NCBI GenBank assembly: GCA_045645905.1
Contig: JAZRJT010000030.1
Coordinates: 1 to 17,020 of the forward strand
Direction of reading: 5' to 3'
Source: SIG440 sp045645905
GTDB taxonomy: Bacteria; Bacillota; Clostridia; Monoglobales; Monoglobaceae
Length of the DNA: 17,020 bases
The notes beneath the pieces were generated by a model. It was not told the origin of the DNA, did no database searches, and saw nothing but the letters and a program-made list of their open reading frames with translations. The translations under genes were made by a program, and so were the position numbers. This document shows positions 1 to 5,966 of this stretch, one piece after another (positions within the stretch are counted from its first letter, which is position 1; the number at the start of each line of letters is the position of its first letter).

Positions 1-519
1 CTTTTGGGTATTCCTCTTGGGAGCTTGGATGTGGTATTTTATTCAGCACTTGCCTTTGGAATCGGCACATTTGTTGATTTCAAAGGCCTCGCGAAACTCC
101 CTGAGTGGGCCAAATGGTTAATTGTGTTAATGCATATCGTAACAGGTGTCGTGTTTGTTTTACTAAACAAAATAGAAGCTCCATTCATAAAGGAAATAAT
201 GATACTGTTTGGAATATATTCAAGCATTATGTTTATTTCTATGCTCCAATGCTGTAAACCCGTTGCTCGTTTTCTCGATTTTGTAAATAAGTATTCTTTT
301 CAAATATACTTATTACACACCATATTTACTGCCGGAATAAGAATAATCTTGCTTCGTATGAATATAGCCCAGTGGTGGATTCACATCATTTTGGGAACTG
401 CTTGCGGATTGGTATTTTCGGTGTTAGCGGCGGTAATTGCAAAGAAAGTAAAGTTCTTGGATTTCTTCTTCTTTCCTGCAAAGGCTTATACATTGAAGAA
501 TATTGATTTTAAAAGGTAA
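1..519 (+). CDS. Acyltransferase-3 family membrane protein, C-terminal part (partial)
   Basis: The reading frame is open from base 1 and its true start lies left of the window; the apparent first Met codon is an internal TTG. About 172 residues are visible. They form several hydrophobic helices separated by short basic loops, including a segment reading YSFQIYLLHT, which resembles the penultimate helices of acyltransferase-3 (OafA/YrhL-like) proteins. Family members sit in the cytoplasmic membrane and transfer acetyl or other acyl groups to sugars of surface polymers. The N-terminal half, which carries the family's catalytic His and Arg, is outside the window, so substrate and activity cannot be judged. 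The tail ends in basic residues (NIDFKR). A strong terminator follows 33 bp after the stop, so the gene appears to end its transcript here. Confidence 0.7.
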   Translation, partial: LLGIPLGSLDVVFYSALAFGIGTFVDFKGLAKLPEWAKWLIVLMHIVTGVVFVLLNKIEAPFIKEIMILFGIYSSIMFISMLQCCKPVARFLDFVNKYSFQIYLLHTIFTAGIRIILLRMNIAQWWIHIILGTACGLVFSVLAAVIAKKVKFLDFFFFPAKAYTLKNIDFKR

Positions 520-552
520 GCTTGGTCTTATGTTGTGCAAGAATTTTATTTG

Positions 553-594
553 AACCCTCTGAGATAACAAAAACGTTATTTCAGAGGGTTTTCT
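553..594 (+). terminator. Rho-independent terminator after the acyltransferase gene
   Basis: The arms AACCCTCTGA (553-562) and TCAGAGGGTT (581-590) pair perfectly. The stem extends inward through a G-T wobble and ATAAC/GTTAT to a 6-nt loop, and a short T-run follows. The left repeat of the integrase module begins immediately after it. Confidence 0.85.
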
Positions 595-640
595 ATATCA
601 AAATATGATACGCTGTAACCAAAGAAAAGCACTTTCGAAA
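594..640. repeat. Left direct repeat of the integrase module (candidate attL)
   Basis: It matches 3284-3330 at 38 of 47 positions by eye. The identical blocks are AAAATATGATACGC (600-613) and AAAGAAAAG (621-629). An identical core flanked by diverged arms is what attL/attR sites look like. It lies directly behind the acyltransferase terminator, so the insertion point would be intergenic. Confidence 0.55.
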
Positions 641-649
641 AAACCTTCG

Positions 650-678
650 TAGACTTATGCAGAATTCTGTGGTATGTT
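650..678 (+). promoter_or_regulatory. Weak candidate promoter for the module's first gene
   Basis: TAGACT (650-655) and TATGTT (673-678) are separated by 17 bp and lie 25 bp ahead of the start codon of the small gene. Each hexamer deviates from consensus, so this is only a suggestion. Confidence 0.3.
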
Positions 679-703
679 TGTGTTGCAAAGGAGGTGAAAT
701 GAG

Positions 704-988
704 ATGAAAGTGCTTGAAGAATTCTGGTATGGGAATATTAATCCTATGGAAAGACCATTTCAAAGTCAAAGAAAGTTTGACAAGGTGTTCAGGCTATTGA
801 CTAAAAATGAAGAAGAATTGTTAAAAAACCTAAATGAACAGGAAAAAGAATTATTTAATAAGGTCAAATCATGCTACGATGAAATGATACAAATAACAGA
901 ATGTCAAACATTTATAAAAGGCTTCAAATTAGGAGCAAGGTTCTTTATAGAATGTTTTGAAAATGATAACGACATATTCGATGAATGA
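704..988 (+). CDS. DUF6809-like small protein (94 aa)
   Basis: The start is fixed by a near-perfect ribosome binding site, AAAGGAGGTGA, just upstream of the ATG. The protein is acidic and largely helical. It opens with a FWYGNINP segment and carries a central Glu/Lys-rich helix (about residues 30-58), followed by a FIKGFKLGARF segment near residue 70. This pattern resembles the DUF6809 family of small Clostridia proteins, often seen beside integrases and phage-like genes; the family has no assigned function. There is no signal peptide, membrane helix or helix-turn-helix that I can see. Its position beside the left repeat of an integrase module would suit an accessory recombination factor, but nothing in the sequence shows this. 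The gene is followed 51 bp later by the secreted protein gene with no terminator between them, so they are probably co-transcribed. Confidence 0.7.
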   Translation: MKVLEEFWYGNINPMERPFQSQRKFDKVFRLLTKNEEELLKNLNEQEKELFNKVKSCYDEMIQITECQTFIKGFKLGARFFIECFENDNDIFDE

Positions 989-1039
989 GATTCGAGTATG
1001 TCGTTAATTTTATGCCTAAAATGAGAAAGGATGAAAATT

Positions 1040-1588
1040 ATGAAGAAAAAAGTATTATGTACGGCATTGGCGGCAATGATGCTGATGACAACCACAGCAT
1101 CAGCAGAACCCTGGTGGCTCAGTAAGTACCGAGTGACCTTCGATAACGAACTTGGAATCGTAGGAAATGTAACCTTAACCTTTGCATCAGATGGCGGAAG
1201 CTTTATTAGACCAATAACCAAAAGATACGGCGAAAGCATCAACCTTGAAAGTTACATACCAACAAAATATGGTTATACATTCAAGGGATGGTTCACGGAT
1301 CCCCGAACAAAGCAGAATCAGGTAACAACATTTAATTTCACAAAGCCCGATGTGCTATATGCGAAATGGGAAAAGAATCCTGAAGAACCCATAAATACAA
1401 ATGACGAAATAATGGCAAAAGACACCTGCTACCTCACGGATGAAGAAACTAAAATACGAAATGAAATCATAGAAGAGAAAAATAAAGCCTACATTGAAGG
1501 CTTCGGCTATGTGGTACCGAGCAAAACCCAAACAATTATCGTAGACTCGGATGGCGACATAAATAAAATGGTCGGCACAATGGAATAA
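1040..1588 (+). CDS. Secreted protein with one InlB B-repeat-like domain (182 aa)
   Basis: Two in-frame ATG codons exist. The second, at 1040, lies 9 nt after GAAAGG, whereas the first (1031) directly abuts that site, so 1040 is chosen. Residues 1-22 are a typical Sec signal peptide: a KKK start, a hydrophobic core and a TASA cleavage motif before EPWW. Residues about 46-92 form one Listeria-Bacteroides (Flg_new/InlB B) repeat, recognisable from DGG...Y...PTKYGYTFKGWFTDP...LYAKWE. The C-terminal part is acidic and Glu/Lys-rich, ending in a DSDGDINK segment that resembles a calcium-binding loop but is not a proven EF-hand. There is no LPXTG motif or membrane anchor, so it is probably released or loosely surface-bound. 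Single-repeat proteins of this type are common in gut Clostridia and their function is unknown. A strong terminator follows. Confidence 0.75.
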   Translation: MKKKVLCTALAAMMLMTTTASAEPWWLSKYRVTFDNELGIVGNVTLTFASDGGSFIRPITKRYGESINLESYIPTKYGYTFKGWFTDPRTKQNQVTTFNFTKPDVLYAKWEKNPEEPINTNDEIMAKDTCYLTDEETKIRNEIIEEKNKAYIEGFGYVVPSKTQTIIVDSDGDINKMVGTME

Positions 1589-1607
1589 ACCCCTATATAA
1601 ACAGATT

Positions 1608-1642
1608 GAGGTTACGCATAAAATGTATGCGTAACCTCTTTT
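1608..1642 (+). terminator. Strong rho-independent terminator
   Basis: A perfect 13-bp stem, GAGGTTACGCATA (1608-1620) with TATGCGTAACCTC (1626-1638), has a 5-nt loop and is followed by TTTT. It separates the two cargo genes from the integrase transcript. Confidence 0.92.
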
Positions 1643-1681
1643 GAATTCAATGATTAACTTTAATAGAATTATATACCAAAC

Positions 1682-1755
1682 ACAGTAATATGTCAATAAA
1701 ATTACTGTTATATGTCTTTTGAAATTCTTTGTGAATTTGTTTCGCTTTTTCGCTT
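1682..1755. repeat. Inverted and direct repeats upstream of the integrase promoter
   Basis: ACAGTAAT (1682-1689) is inverted at 1701-1708. ATATGTC occurs at 1689-1695 and 1710-1716. TTCGCTT is repeated at 1741-1747 and 1749-1755, the second copy overlapping the -35 of the integrase promoter. Such short repeats could be regulator or integrase arm-binding sites, but the sequence alone does not show which. Confidence 0.35.
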
Positions 1756-1782
1756 GACTTACTCGAACCTTTACAGTATTGT
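1754..1782 (+). promoter_or_regulatory. Integrase promoter
   Basis: TTGACT (1754-1759), a 17-bp spacer and TATTGT (1777-1782) form a good sigma-A promoter. Transcription would begin near 1789. That excludes the upstream GTG at 1783 as a start and supports the ATG at 1813. Confidence 0.75.
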
Positions 1783-1812
1783 GTGTGTTACAGAAAAAGC
1801 GAGGTGATGAAA

Positions 1813-3240
1813 ATGGCAAAACGCAGACCTTCAGGAGATGGTATGGTGAGACAGAAACCTAATGGTGACTGGGAAGGCAGAATCGTAGTCGGACACAAGA
1901 AGAATGGCGATCCCATATTCAGATATGCAACCGATAAAAACCAAAAAGACTTCCTGCAAAAATTCAATCAGCTAAAAGAGGAATATCGTGGCGTAGAACT
2001 AACCGAGGACAGTAACATGACCGTAAGTGAATGGTTAGATAAATGGCTCACAGAATACCTACCCGGAACAATCAGACCTCAAACAGTAGAAAGGCATCGA
2101 AGAATCGTAAACACATATATCAGACCACATATCGGCAAAAAGAAGCTTGCCTTCCTGAGTACAAACGAAGTGCAGAGAATGTATGTCAAACTAAAGAAGA
2201 CAGGCAGAATCAAGGAACACCCTGTGTACGGACACGAACTTGCAGATAACACCATCATAGACATACATGCTACACTACACAGAGCAATGGAGATAGCGGT
2301 AAACAATCACCTTATCCCAAAGAATCCTACCAAGAAAACCAAAAGACCGAAGAAAAAGAAAAAAGACCTTCAGGTACTGAACAATGCAGAACTTGACATA
2401 CTGATGCAAGCCATAGATGCAGATGAAGAATGGGGTGACTTCTTCTACCTCGAATTAACCACAGGCTTAAGACGAGGTGAAATATGCGGACTAAGATGGA
2501 GAGACTTCGATGAAAAAGAAGGTGTCATAAGAATCAAAACGAGCATATCCCTGCTAAAAGGCGGCGAAATATATGAGGGTGAACCTAAGACGGACGAAAG
2601 CAAAAGAAAAATCCTCCTGCCTAAGATAACGGCAGACAGACTCCGAAATAGGAAACGGACATCAGAATGGATATTCCCGAACCTCCTAAATCCAAAGCTG
2701 CCCATAGCACCGCCTGCAGCATACAGGAAAGCGAAAAACTTCTTAAGCAAACTGAATCTGCCGAACATATCCTTCCACGACCTCCGCCACACCTTCGCAA
2801 CCACATCGGTAGGAAACGGAATGGACATCAAGACACTATCCACCATACTCGGACACATATCAAGCAAAACAACCATAGACATATACCTGCACAGCACAGA
2901 CGAAATGAAAAAGAATACCGCAGACAAGATTAACGCACGATTCAGCATGGGAAAAGCCACAGATGAGAATGTACAAGCAGATAGTGAACAAACACCGCAG
3001 GAGACGAAATTCGAGCCTAAAAAGGGCAAAATGCGAAAACAAGGCACAGGATGCATCAGTAAGATAAATGACCACCTATACGAGGGCAGATACTCGCCAA
3101 AGGATGCTTACGGCAAACGAATGGCAAGGAATGTATATACAAAGACCGAGGAAGAATGCGAAATCGAACTCGCAAAGCTCATAGTAAGAATGAAAGCCGA
3201 GATAGCTGCCCAAAAAGCCGAGCTTAGAATGGCACAGTAA
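1813..3240 (+). CDS. Tyrosine recombinase (integrase) with DNA-binding-like domains at both ends
   Basis: This 475-residue integrase appears complete. The ATG at 1813 is preferred because GAGGTG lies 6 nt upstream and the promoter -10 overlaps the earlier GTG. Residues 1-55 resemble an AP2-like arm-binding domain (DGMVRQKPNGDWEGRI). Residues 68-165 are the SAM-like core-binding domain. Residues 185-375 are the catalytic domain, with all expected residues: Arg220 in TGLRRGE, Lys259, His322 and Arg325 in HDLRHTF, His348 in LGH and the nucleophile Tyr358. Residues about 403-470 repeat the N-terminal domain pattern (GTGCISKINDHLYEGRY...GKRMARNVYTKT), an extra C-terminal extension. It should cut and rejoin DNA between the module's att sites. 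Codon use differs from the housekeeping genes. A terminator and the right repeat follow within 50 bp. Confidence 0.93.
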   Translation: MAKRRPSGDGMVRQKPNGDWEGRIVVGHKKNGDPIFRYATDKNQKDFLQKFNQLKEEYRGVELTEDSNMTVSEWLDKWLTEYLPGTIRPQTVERHRRIVNTYIRPHIGKKKLAFLSTNEVQRMYVKLKKTGRIKEHPVYGHELADNTIIDIHATLHRAMEIAVNNHLIPKNPTKKTKRPKKKKKDLQVLNNAELDILMQAIDADEEWGDFFYLELTTGLRRGEICGLRWRDFDEKEGVIRIKTSISLLKGGEIYEGEPKTDESKRKILLPKITADRLRNRKRTSEWIFPNLLNPKLPIAPPAAYRKAKNFLSKLNLPNISFHDLRHTFATTSVGNGMDIKTLSTILGHISSKTTIDIYLHSTDEMKKNTADKINARFSMGKATDENVQADSEQTPQETKFEPKKGKMRKQGTGCISKINDHLYEGRYSPKDAYGKRMARNVYTKTEEECEIELAKLIVRMKAEIAAQKAELRMAQ

Positions 3241-3249
3241 CATAAAATT

Positions 3250-3280
3250 GGCACGGACAAAAATCCGTGCCGAAGCTTTT
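3250..3280 (+). terminator. Terminator after the integrase
   Basis: GGCACGGA (3250-3257) pairs with TCCGTGCC (3264-3271) over a 6-nt loop, and CGAAGCTTTT follows. The T-run begins a few bases after the stem, so efficiency may be moderate. Confidence 0.75.
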
Positions 3281-3283
3281 GAG

Positions 3284-3330
3284 TATATTAAAATATGATA
3301 CGCCTTAAACAAAGAAAAGGGATTTCAAAT
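3284..3330. repeat. Right direct repeat of the integrase module (candidate attR)
   Basis: This is the counterpart of 594-640, with the identical 14-bp core at 3290-3303 and AAAGAAAAG at 3311-3319. It lies 44 bp downstream of the integrase stop, a common place for an att site. Confidence 0.55.
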
Positions 3331-3365
3331 AATTTAACCAAAAGGTAATGTATATACTATACGTA

Positions 3366-4241
3366 TCACCACTTGTAATAATTAACTTTCACATTAAAAT
3401 TATCGATAATATTTTCTAAATTTTCCTTTGAGGTTTCATCGTGCCAATAAAAATCAATAACTTTTGAATGTCTAATTATTTCTTGTACATATAAATCATC
3501 TTGTTCTCCGCAAGACAACCCCAATATAACGACTTTATCAAAATTTGAAATATTCTTAAAATAATCACGATATTTTTTTAATACACTAGCACTGTCTTTA
3601 TAGTAACTTTCTGCGGCTTCTGCTATAACAGAATTAACTGCTTTTTGAGTTGTAACATCTCTATAATCAGATTCTTCATCTTCAATAATGCTAAATAAAT
3701 CAGGATTGGGTTCCGAATTATGTCCAAGTATAATTTCCTGATTTTTTGTTCCGTGAATATGAATTATTTTAACACCTGAAGTGTCAAAATTATCTTCAAT
3801 TGTTGTGGTATAGTTAAATGTTAATATAGCATCGCCGGGTTGAGGAATAAAATATTCATCGGGAATAATCGCTGTATCCATTTCATTTATCCAACTGTCA
3901 AATTGTTGTTTTAAGGTTTTTATGTATTCATTATAGTAACTAACATTCCATGAAGGGCTATCCCAAAAACCTGCTCTATCATCGTCAGTCTCAGCATTAT
4001 CGAAGGCTTCCTCATATAAATCATCGGCAAATAAATTATTAAACACCGTTAACATATTTTCAAAATCAGACCATTTTTCTATAACTTTTGGATTAAAATC
4101 TCCTCGTTCCCAAAATAGATCATCTATTTTTCTGACAATATCAATTTCACCTTTTTGAATTAAGTAATGTTTAAAATGCCAGTAACTGGTCGGTAGGTTA
4201 TAATGTAAATCGAAGCCATTTCCAATAACATAGAATATCAT
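3366..4241 (-). CDS. AbiH-family abortive infection protein
   Basis: The 291-residue product begins with MIFYVIGNGFDLHYNLPTSY, whose GNGFD (residues 7-11) and following helix are the hallmark of AbiH-like phage-defence proteins. Further family-like features are TFNYT (141-145), HIHG (161-164), LGHN (172-175) and a C-terminal GLSxGxxDDLY segment near residue 245. These fit a nucleotide-binding, Rossmann-like fold. AbiH was first described as a lactococcal abortive-infection protein; its biochemical action is not settled. No membrane segment is visible, so it is probably cytosolic. The ATG has GGAGGG 9 nt upstream. The gene stands alone, convergent to the integrase module and just past its right repeat, between that module and a tRNA gene with a scar. 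This accessory position fits a defence gene gained by transfer. No partner gene is adjacent, so it may act as a single-gene system. Confidence 0.85.
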   Translation of the reverse strand: MIFYVIGNGFDLHYNLPTSYWHFKHYLIQKGEIDIVRKIDDLFWERGDFNPKVIEKWSDFENMLTVFNNLFADDLYEEAFDNAETDDDRAGFWDSPSWNVSYYNEYIKTLKQQFDSWINEMDTAIIPDEYFIPQPGDAILTFNYTTTIEDNFDTSGVKIIHIHGTKNQEIILGHNSEPNPDLFSIIEDEESDYRDVTTQKAVNSVIAEAAESYYKDSASVLKKYRDYFKNISNFDKVVILGLSCGEQDDLYVQEIIRHSKVIDFYWHDETSKENLENIIDNFNVKVNYYKW

Positions 4242-4265
4242 ATAGTTTATCCCTCCAATATATCA

Positions 4266-4294
4266 GATAAATTCACAGTATTTCATGTGGTCAA
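4266..4294 (-). promoter_or_regulatory. Candidate promoter of the AbiH gene
   Basis: Read on the minus strand, TTGACC (4294-4289), a 17-bp spacer and TTTATC (4271-4266) lie about 25 bp ahead of the start. The -35 is embedded in the motif TTTGACCACATG, which recurs twice near 4500. Confidence 0.45.
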
Positions 4295-4295
4295 A
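4284..4295 (-). repeat. TTTGACCACATG motif, copy 1
   Basis: On the minus strand this 12-mer includes the proposed -35 of the AbiH gene. Two further exact copies, in opposite orientation to each other, form the hairpin at 4486-4516. Three copies within about 230 bp suggest a binding site or duplicated ends, not chance. Confidence 0.5.
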
Positions 4296-4325
4296 CTTGG
4301 TTTTTTACACTTTTTCAAACAAAGC

Positions 4326-4360
4326 AAAAACCTCAGAAACCGCTTGGTTACTGAGGTTTA
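4326..4360 (-). terminator. Terminator of the tRNA-Pro transcript
   Basis: On the minus strand AAACCTCAG pairs with CTGAGGTTT, with inner TAACC/GGTTT pairing and a short loop, followed by a T-run. It begins only a few bases after the tRNA CCA end. Confidence 0.85.
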
Positions 4361-4363
4361 AGG

Positions 4364-4440
<77 letters not shown>

Positions 4441-4444
4441 AAAT

Positions 4445-4602
4445 AAAATATTTAGTTTTTTCTATATTCCCGTGTCTGTGGGATAACATGTGGTCAAAAC
4501 TGATTTGACCACATGTATTTTGTTTTTTAAGTCGCCGTAAAGTGGCGGTGTTAAAAGGTTTGTGGGAGTTCGGCTGGTTACTAATGAATTGAATAGTACC
4601 GT
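4445..4602. other. 158-bp spacer between intact and truncated tRNA-Pro copies
   Basis: This short stretch separates the two copies of the tRNA 5' half. It contains the perfect hairpin at 4486-4516 and a smaller CGCC/GGCG hairpin at 4533-4547. No gene is credible here. It may be the remnant of an element that recombined in the tRNA anticodon region, or the scar of a collapsed tRNA tandem. Confidence 0.5.
4486..4528 (+). terminator. Perfect 13-bp hairpin followed by T-rich sequence
   Basis: ACATGTGGTCAAA (4486-4498) pairs with TTTGACCACATGT (4504-4516) over a 5-nt loop, and ATTTTGTTTTTT follows. It looks like a plus-strand terminator, although no plus-strand gene lies upstream. On the minus strand no T-run follows, so it should not stop the tRNA transcript. 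The arms are copies of the motif at 4284-4295. Confidence 0.55.
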
Positions 4603-4646
4603 GTCCCGAACGAAGCGCGCTACCAAACTGCGCTATATCCCGAAAT
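4603..4646 (-). pseudogene. Truncated tRNA-Pro: 5' half only
   Basis: These 44 bases are identical to 4401-4444. They cover 4 bp of leader plus the tRNA from its first base through the anticodon loop and the base after it; beyond that the match stops abruptly. The fragment lacks the 3' anticodon strand, T-arm and acceptor 3' strand, so it cannot be a tRNA. It retains a perfect consensus promoter upstream, which suggests this was the original tRNA position. Confidence 0.9.
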
Positions 4647-4672
4647 GTTTTTGTCTGCAAAAGACCTTAAGT

Positions 4673-4701
4673 ATTATACTACTAAATTGTTATGATGTCA
4701 A
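4673..4701 (-). promoter_or_regulatory. Perfect consensus promoter reading into the tRNA-Pro region
   Basis: On the minus strand TTGACA (4701-4696), a 17-bp spacer and TATAAT (4678-4673) match both sigma-A hexamers exactly. The truncated tRNA starts 27 bp downstream and the intact tRNA about 230 bp downstream. Strength of this order is typical of stable RNA genes. The adjacent insertion sequence stops 5 bp short of the -35. Confidence 0.88.
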
Positions 4702-4705
4702 TCTT

Positions 4706-4731
4706 TTTTTAGAAAATAAGAACAGAAAAAT
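4706..4731. repeat. Left copy of 26-bp target-site duplication
   Basis: The 26 bases starting TTTTTAGAAAATAAG are repeated exactly at 5855-5880. They abut the outer ends of the insertion sequence's inverted repeats on both sides. Confidence 0.9.
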
Positions 4732-4757
4732 TGTTGGTTTACAATAGATGTGTTACA
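4732..4757. repeat. Left terminal inverted repeat of the IS
   Basis: This repeat pairs with 5829-5854. The outer TGT-GGTTT and the inner GATGTGTTACA (11 bp) are conserved, and mismatches cluster between them. That layout suggests an outer cleavage site and an inner transposase-binding site. Confidence 0.85.
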
Positions 4758-4760
4758 CTA

Positions 4761-4803
4761 CATAACATTTTGAAATGATTTTCAATCCTCACAAAATGTT
4801 ATG
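4761..4803 (+). repeat. Stem-loop in the IS leader
   Basis: CATAACATTTTG (4761-4772) pairs perfectly with CAAAATGTTATG (4792-4803) over 19 nt. It lies between the left inverted repeat and the transposase gene, where such hairpins often shield transposase genes from outside transcription. A second complementary pair, ATACGGAA (4816-4823) and TTCCGTAT (4879-4886), brackets the ribosome binding site. Confidence 0.6.
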
Positions 4804-4886
4804 TTCAAAAAAAGAATACGGAAACTTTCCAAAATGTGTTATAGTTAAGTTACCACACCAAACTATCACAAGGAGAGGTTCCGTAT

Positions 4887-5821
4887 ATGAATACTATAAC
4901 ACAAGATATGAGATTTAGGCAAGCACTAATTAAATATTCTTTTAAACATGGTGTAACTAAAGCTGCAATTCGCTACAAAGTAAATCGCCAATATGTTTAT
5001 CGTTGGCGAAAAAGATATGATGGAACATTGCAATCTTTAGCTGATAAATCACACAGACCTCATCACCATCCAAACCAACACACAGAAGATGAATTAAAAC
5101 TCATATCGGATATGAGAAAACGTAATCCTAATGCAGGTTTGATTGTCTTCTGGGTTAAGCTTGTGCAACGCGGATATTCCCGCTCTGTAACGGGTCTTTA
5201 TCGTGTTATGCGTAAACAAGGACACATCGTTGTTAAGCCATCTAACCCTAAATACATACCTAAACCATACGAGCAAATGCAGTATCCCGGTCAAAGAGTT
5301 CAGGTTGATGTTAAATTTGTTCCTTCTGCGTGCCTTGTGTCTGAAGCTGAAGGAAAGCATTATTATCAGAATACCGGCATAGATGAATATTCACGTTTTC
5401 GCTATGTCGAGGCATTTGAAGAGCATAGAACATATTCATCATCTGTGTTCATAGAACATATGTTAAAAGCCTTTAAATTCCGTGTAGAATGCGTCCAAAC
5501 CGATAACGGCATGAATTTACTAAACGTTTATGTGCCGGAAAACAAACTCCTACATTATTTGAAAAAACTTTGCAGAAATACAATATACAACATAAGCTAA
5601 TACGCCCATTCACACCAAGACATAATGGTAAAGTTGAACGTTCGCACCGTAAGGATAATGAGTACTTCTATGCTACACATAAGTTTTATTCCTTTGATGT
5701 TTTTGCAAAGCAATTAAAAGTACATAACTATAACTACAATAAGTTTCCTATGAGTTCTCTTAATTGGAAAGCTCCTCTTGACTACATAAGGGCTTATCTT
5801 AATGATGGCGAAATTTTTTAA
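4887..5821 (+). pseudogene. DDE transposase, frameshifted (IS481/IS1202-like)
   Basis: The ATG follows AAGGAGAGG. Residues 15-55 are a helix-turn-helix (VTKAAIRYKVNRQYVYRW), followed by a linker and an rve integrase core. Asp141 (VQVDVKF) and Asp206 (QTDNGM) are the first two catalytic acids. After Met209 (5511-5513) the frame is lost. The correct frame resumes at once one base back, giving EFTKRL...KYNIQHKLIRPFTPRHNGKVERSH, which supplies the catalytic Glu in KVERS. The natural motif DNGMEF shows that one base, most likely a G of ATGGAA, is missing at 5513/5514. The restored protein would be about 311 residues. As it stands, the first part ends at 5600 without the third acidic residue, so the element cannot mobilise itself unless helped in trans. 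No slippery heptamer is present that would suggest programmed frameshifting. Confidence 0.9.
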
Positions 5822-5828
5822 TTAATTT

Positions 5829-5854
5829 TGTAACACATCATTGACAAACCTACA
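5829..5854. repeat. Right terminal inverted repeat of the IS
   Basis: TGTAACACATC and the terminal AAACC-ACA match the left end in inverse orientation (20 of 26). It starts 8 bp after the transposase stop. Confidence 0.85.
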
Positions 5855-5880
5855 TTTTTAGAAAATAAGAACAGAAAAAT
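5855..5880. repeat. Right copy of 26-bp target-site duplication
   Basis: This is an exact copy of 4706-4731, directly against the right end of the IS. Confidence 0.9.
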
Positions 5881-5906
5881 AATAATAATCATTTTTCGAT
5901 AAAAAT

Positions 5907-5935
5907 TTGCTTTTTATGATAATATGTGATATAAT
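5907..5935 (+). promoter_or_regulatory. Promoter of the acyltransferase-ligase operon
   Basis: TTGCTT (5907-5912), a 17-bp spacer and a perfect TATAAT (5930-5935) lie about 30 bp ahead of the start codon. The IS ends 27 bp upstream of the -35, so it may have removed or moved upstream regulatory sites without breaking the promoter. Confidence 0.8.
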
Positions 5936-5966
5936 TATATGAAAATAGCCTTGGAGGAGTGATTTG

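Larger units (their letters stand above)
600..3303. mobile_element. Putative 2.7-kb integrative module with tyrosine integrase
   Basis: The region between two imperfect direct repeats holds three same-strand genes: a DUF6809-like protein, a secreted repeat protein and a tyrosine integrase whose stop lies 44 bp from the right repeat. An integrase placed next to one end is the usual layout of site-specific integrative elements. The cargo genes use codons richer in A and C (for example many ATA, ACC and AGA) than the T-rich codons of the housekeeping genes to the right, which supports transfer. There is no excisionase, replication or mobilisation gene, so the module is a minimal, satellite-like or decayed element. 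The boundaries come from the identical 14-bp repeat core; the true crossover point is not known. Confidence 0.55.
4732..5854 (+). mobile_element. Insertion sequence, 1123 bp, DDE transposase (inactivated)
   Basis: The element starts TGTTGGTTT and ends AAACCTACA, so it has the TG...CA termini of IS3/IS481-like elements. Its 26-bp terminal inverted repeats agree at 20 of 26 positions, and it is flanked by an exact 26-bp direct repeat. One transposase gene fills most of it and carries a frameshift. Most IS3 and IS481 elements make target duplications well under 20 bp; duplications in the mid-20s are reported for the IS1202 group, which is related to IS481. The element's length and transposase size do not let me assign it firmly. 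The exact target repeats suggest recent insertion, between the divergent tRNA and acyltransferase promoters. Confidence 0.9.

Noticed and set aside
594..4241. AbiH gene as cargo inside the integrase module
   Set aside because: It lies beyond the right repeat, and I found no third repeat copy past it.
4562..4747. 61-codon ORF over the truncated tRNA
   Set aside because: It is antisense to the tRNA fragment and its promoter and has no recognisable protein features.
5505..5520. Programmed -1 frameshift in the transposase
   Set aside because: There is no slippery heptamer or following stem, and the shift splits a conserved catalytic motif, unlike the orfA/orfB site of IS3 elements.
5570..5821. 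Separate second transposase gene
   Set aside because: Its TTG start has no ribosome binding site, and the frame continues upstream to join the first part one base off. It is the 3' part of one frameshifted gene.
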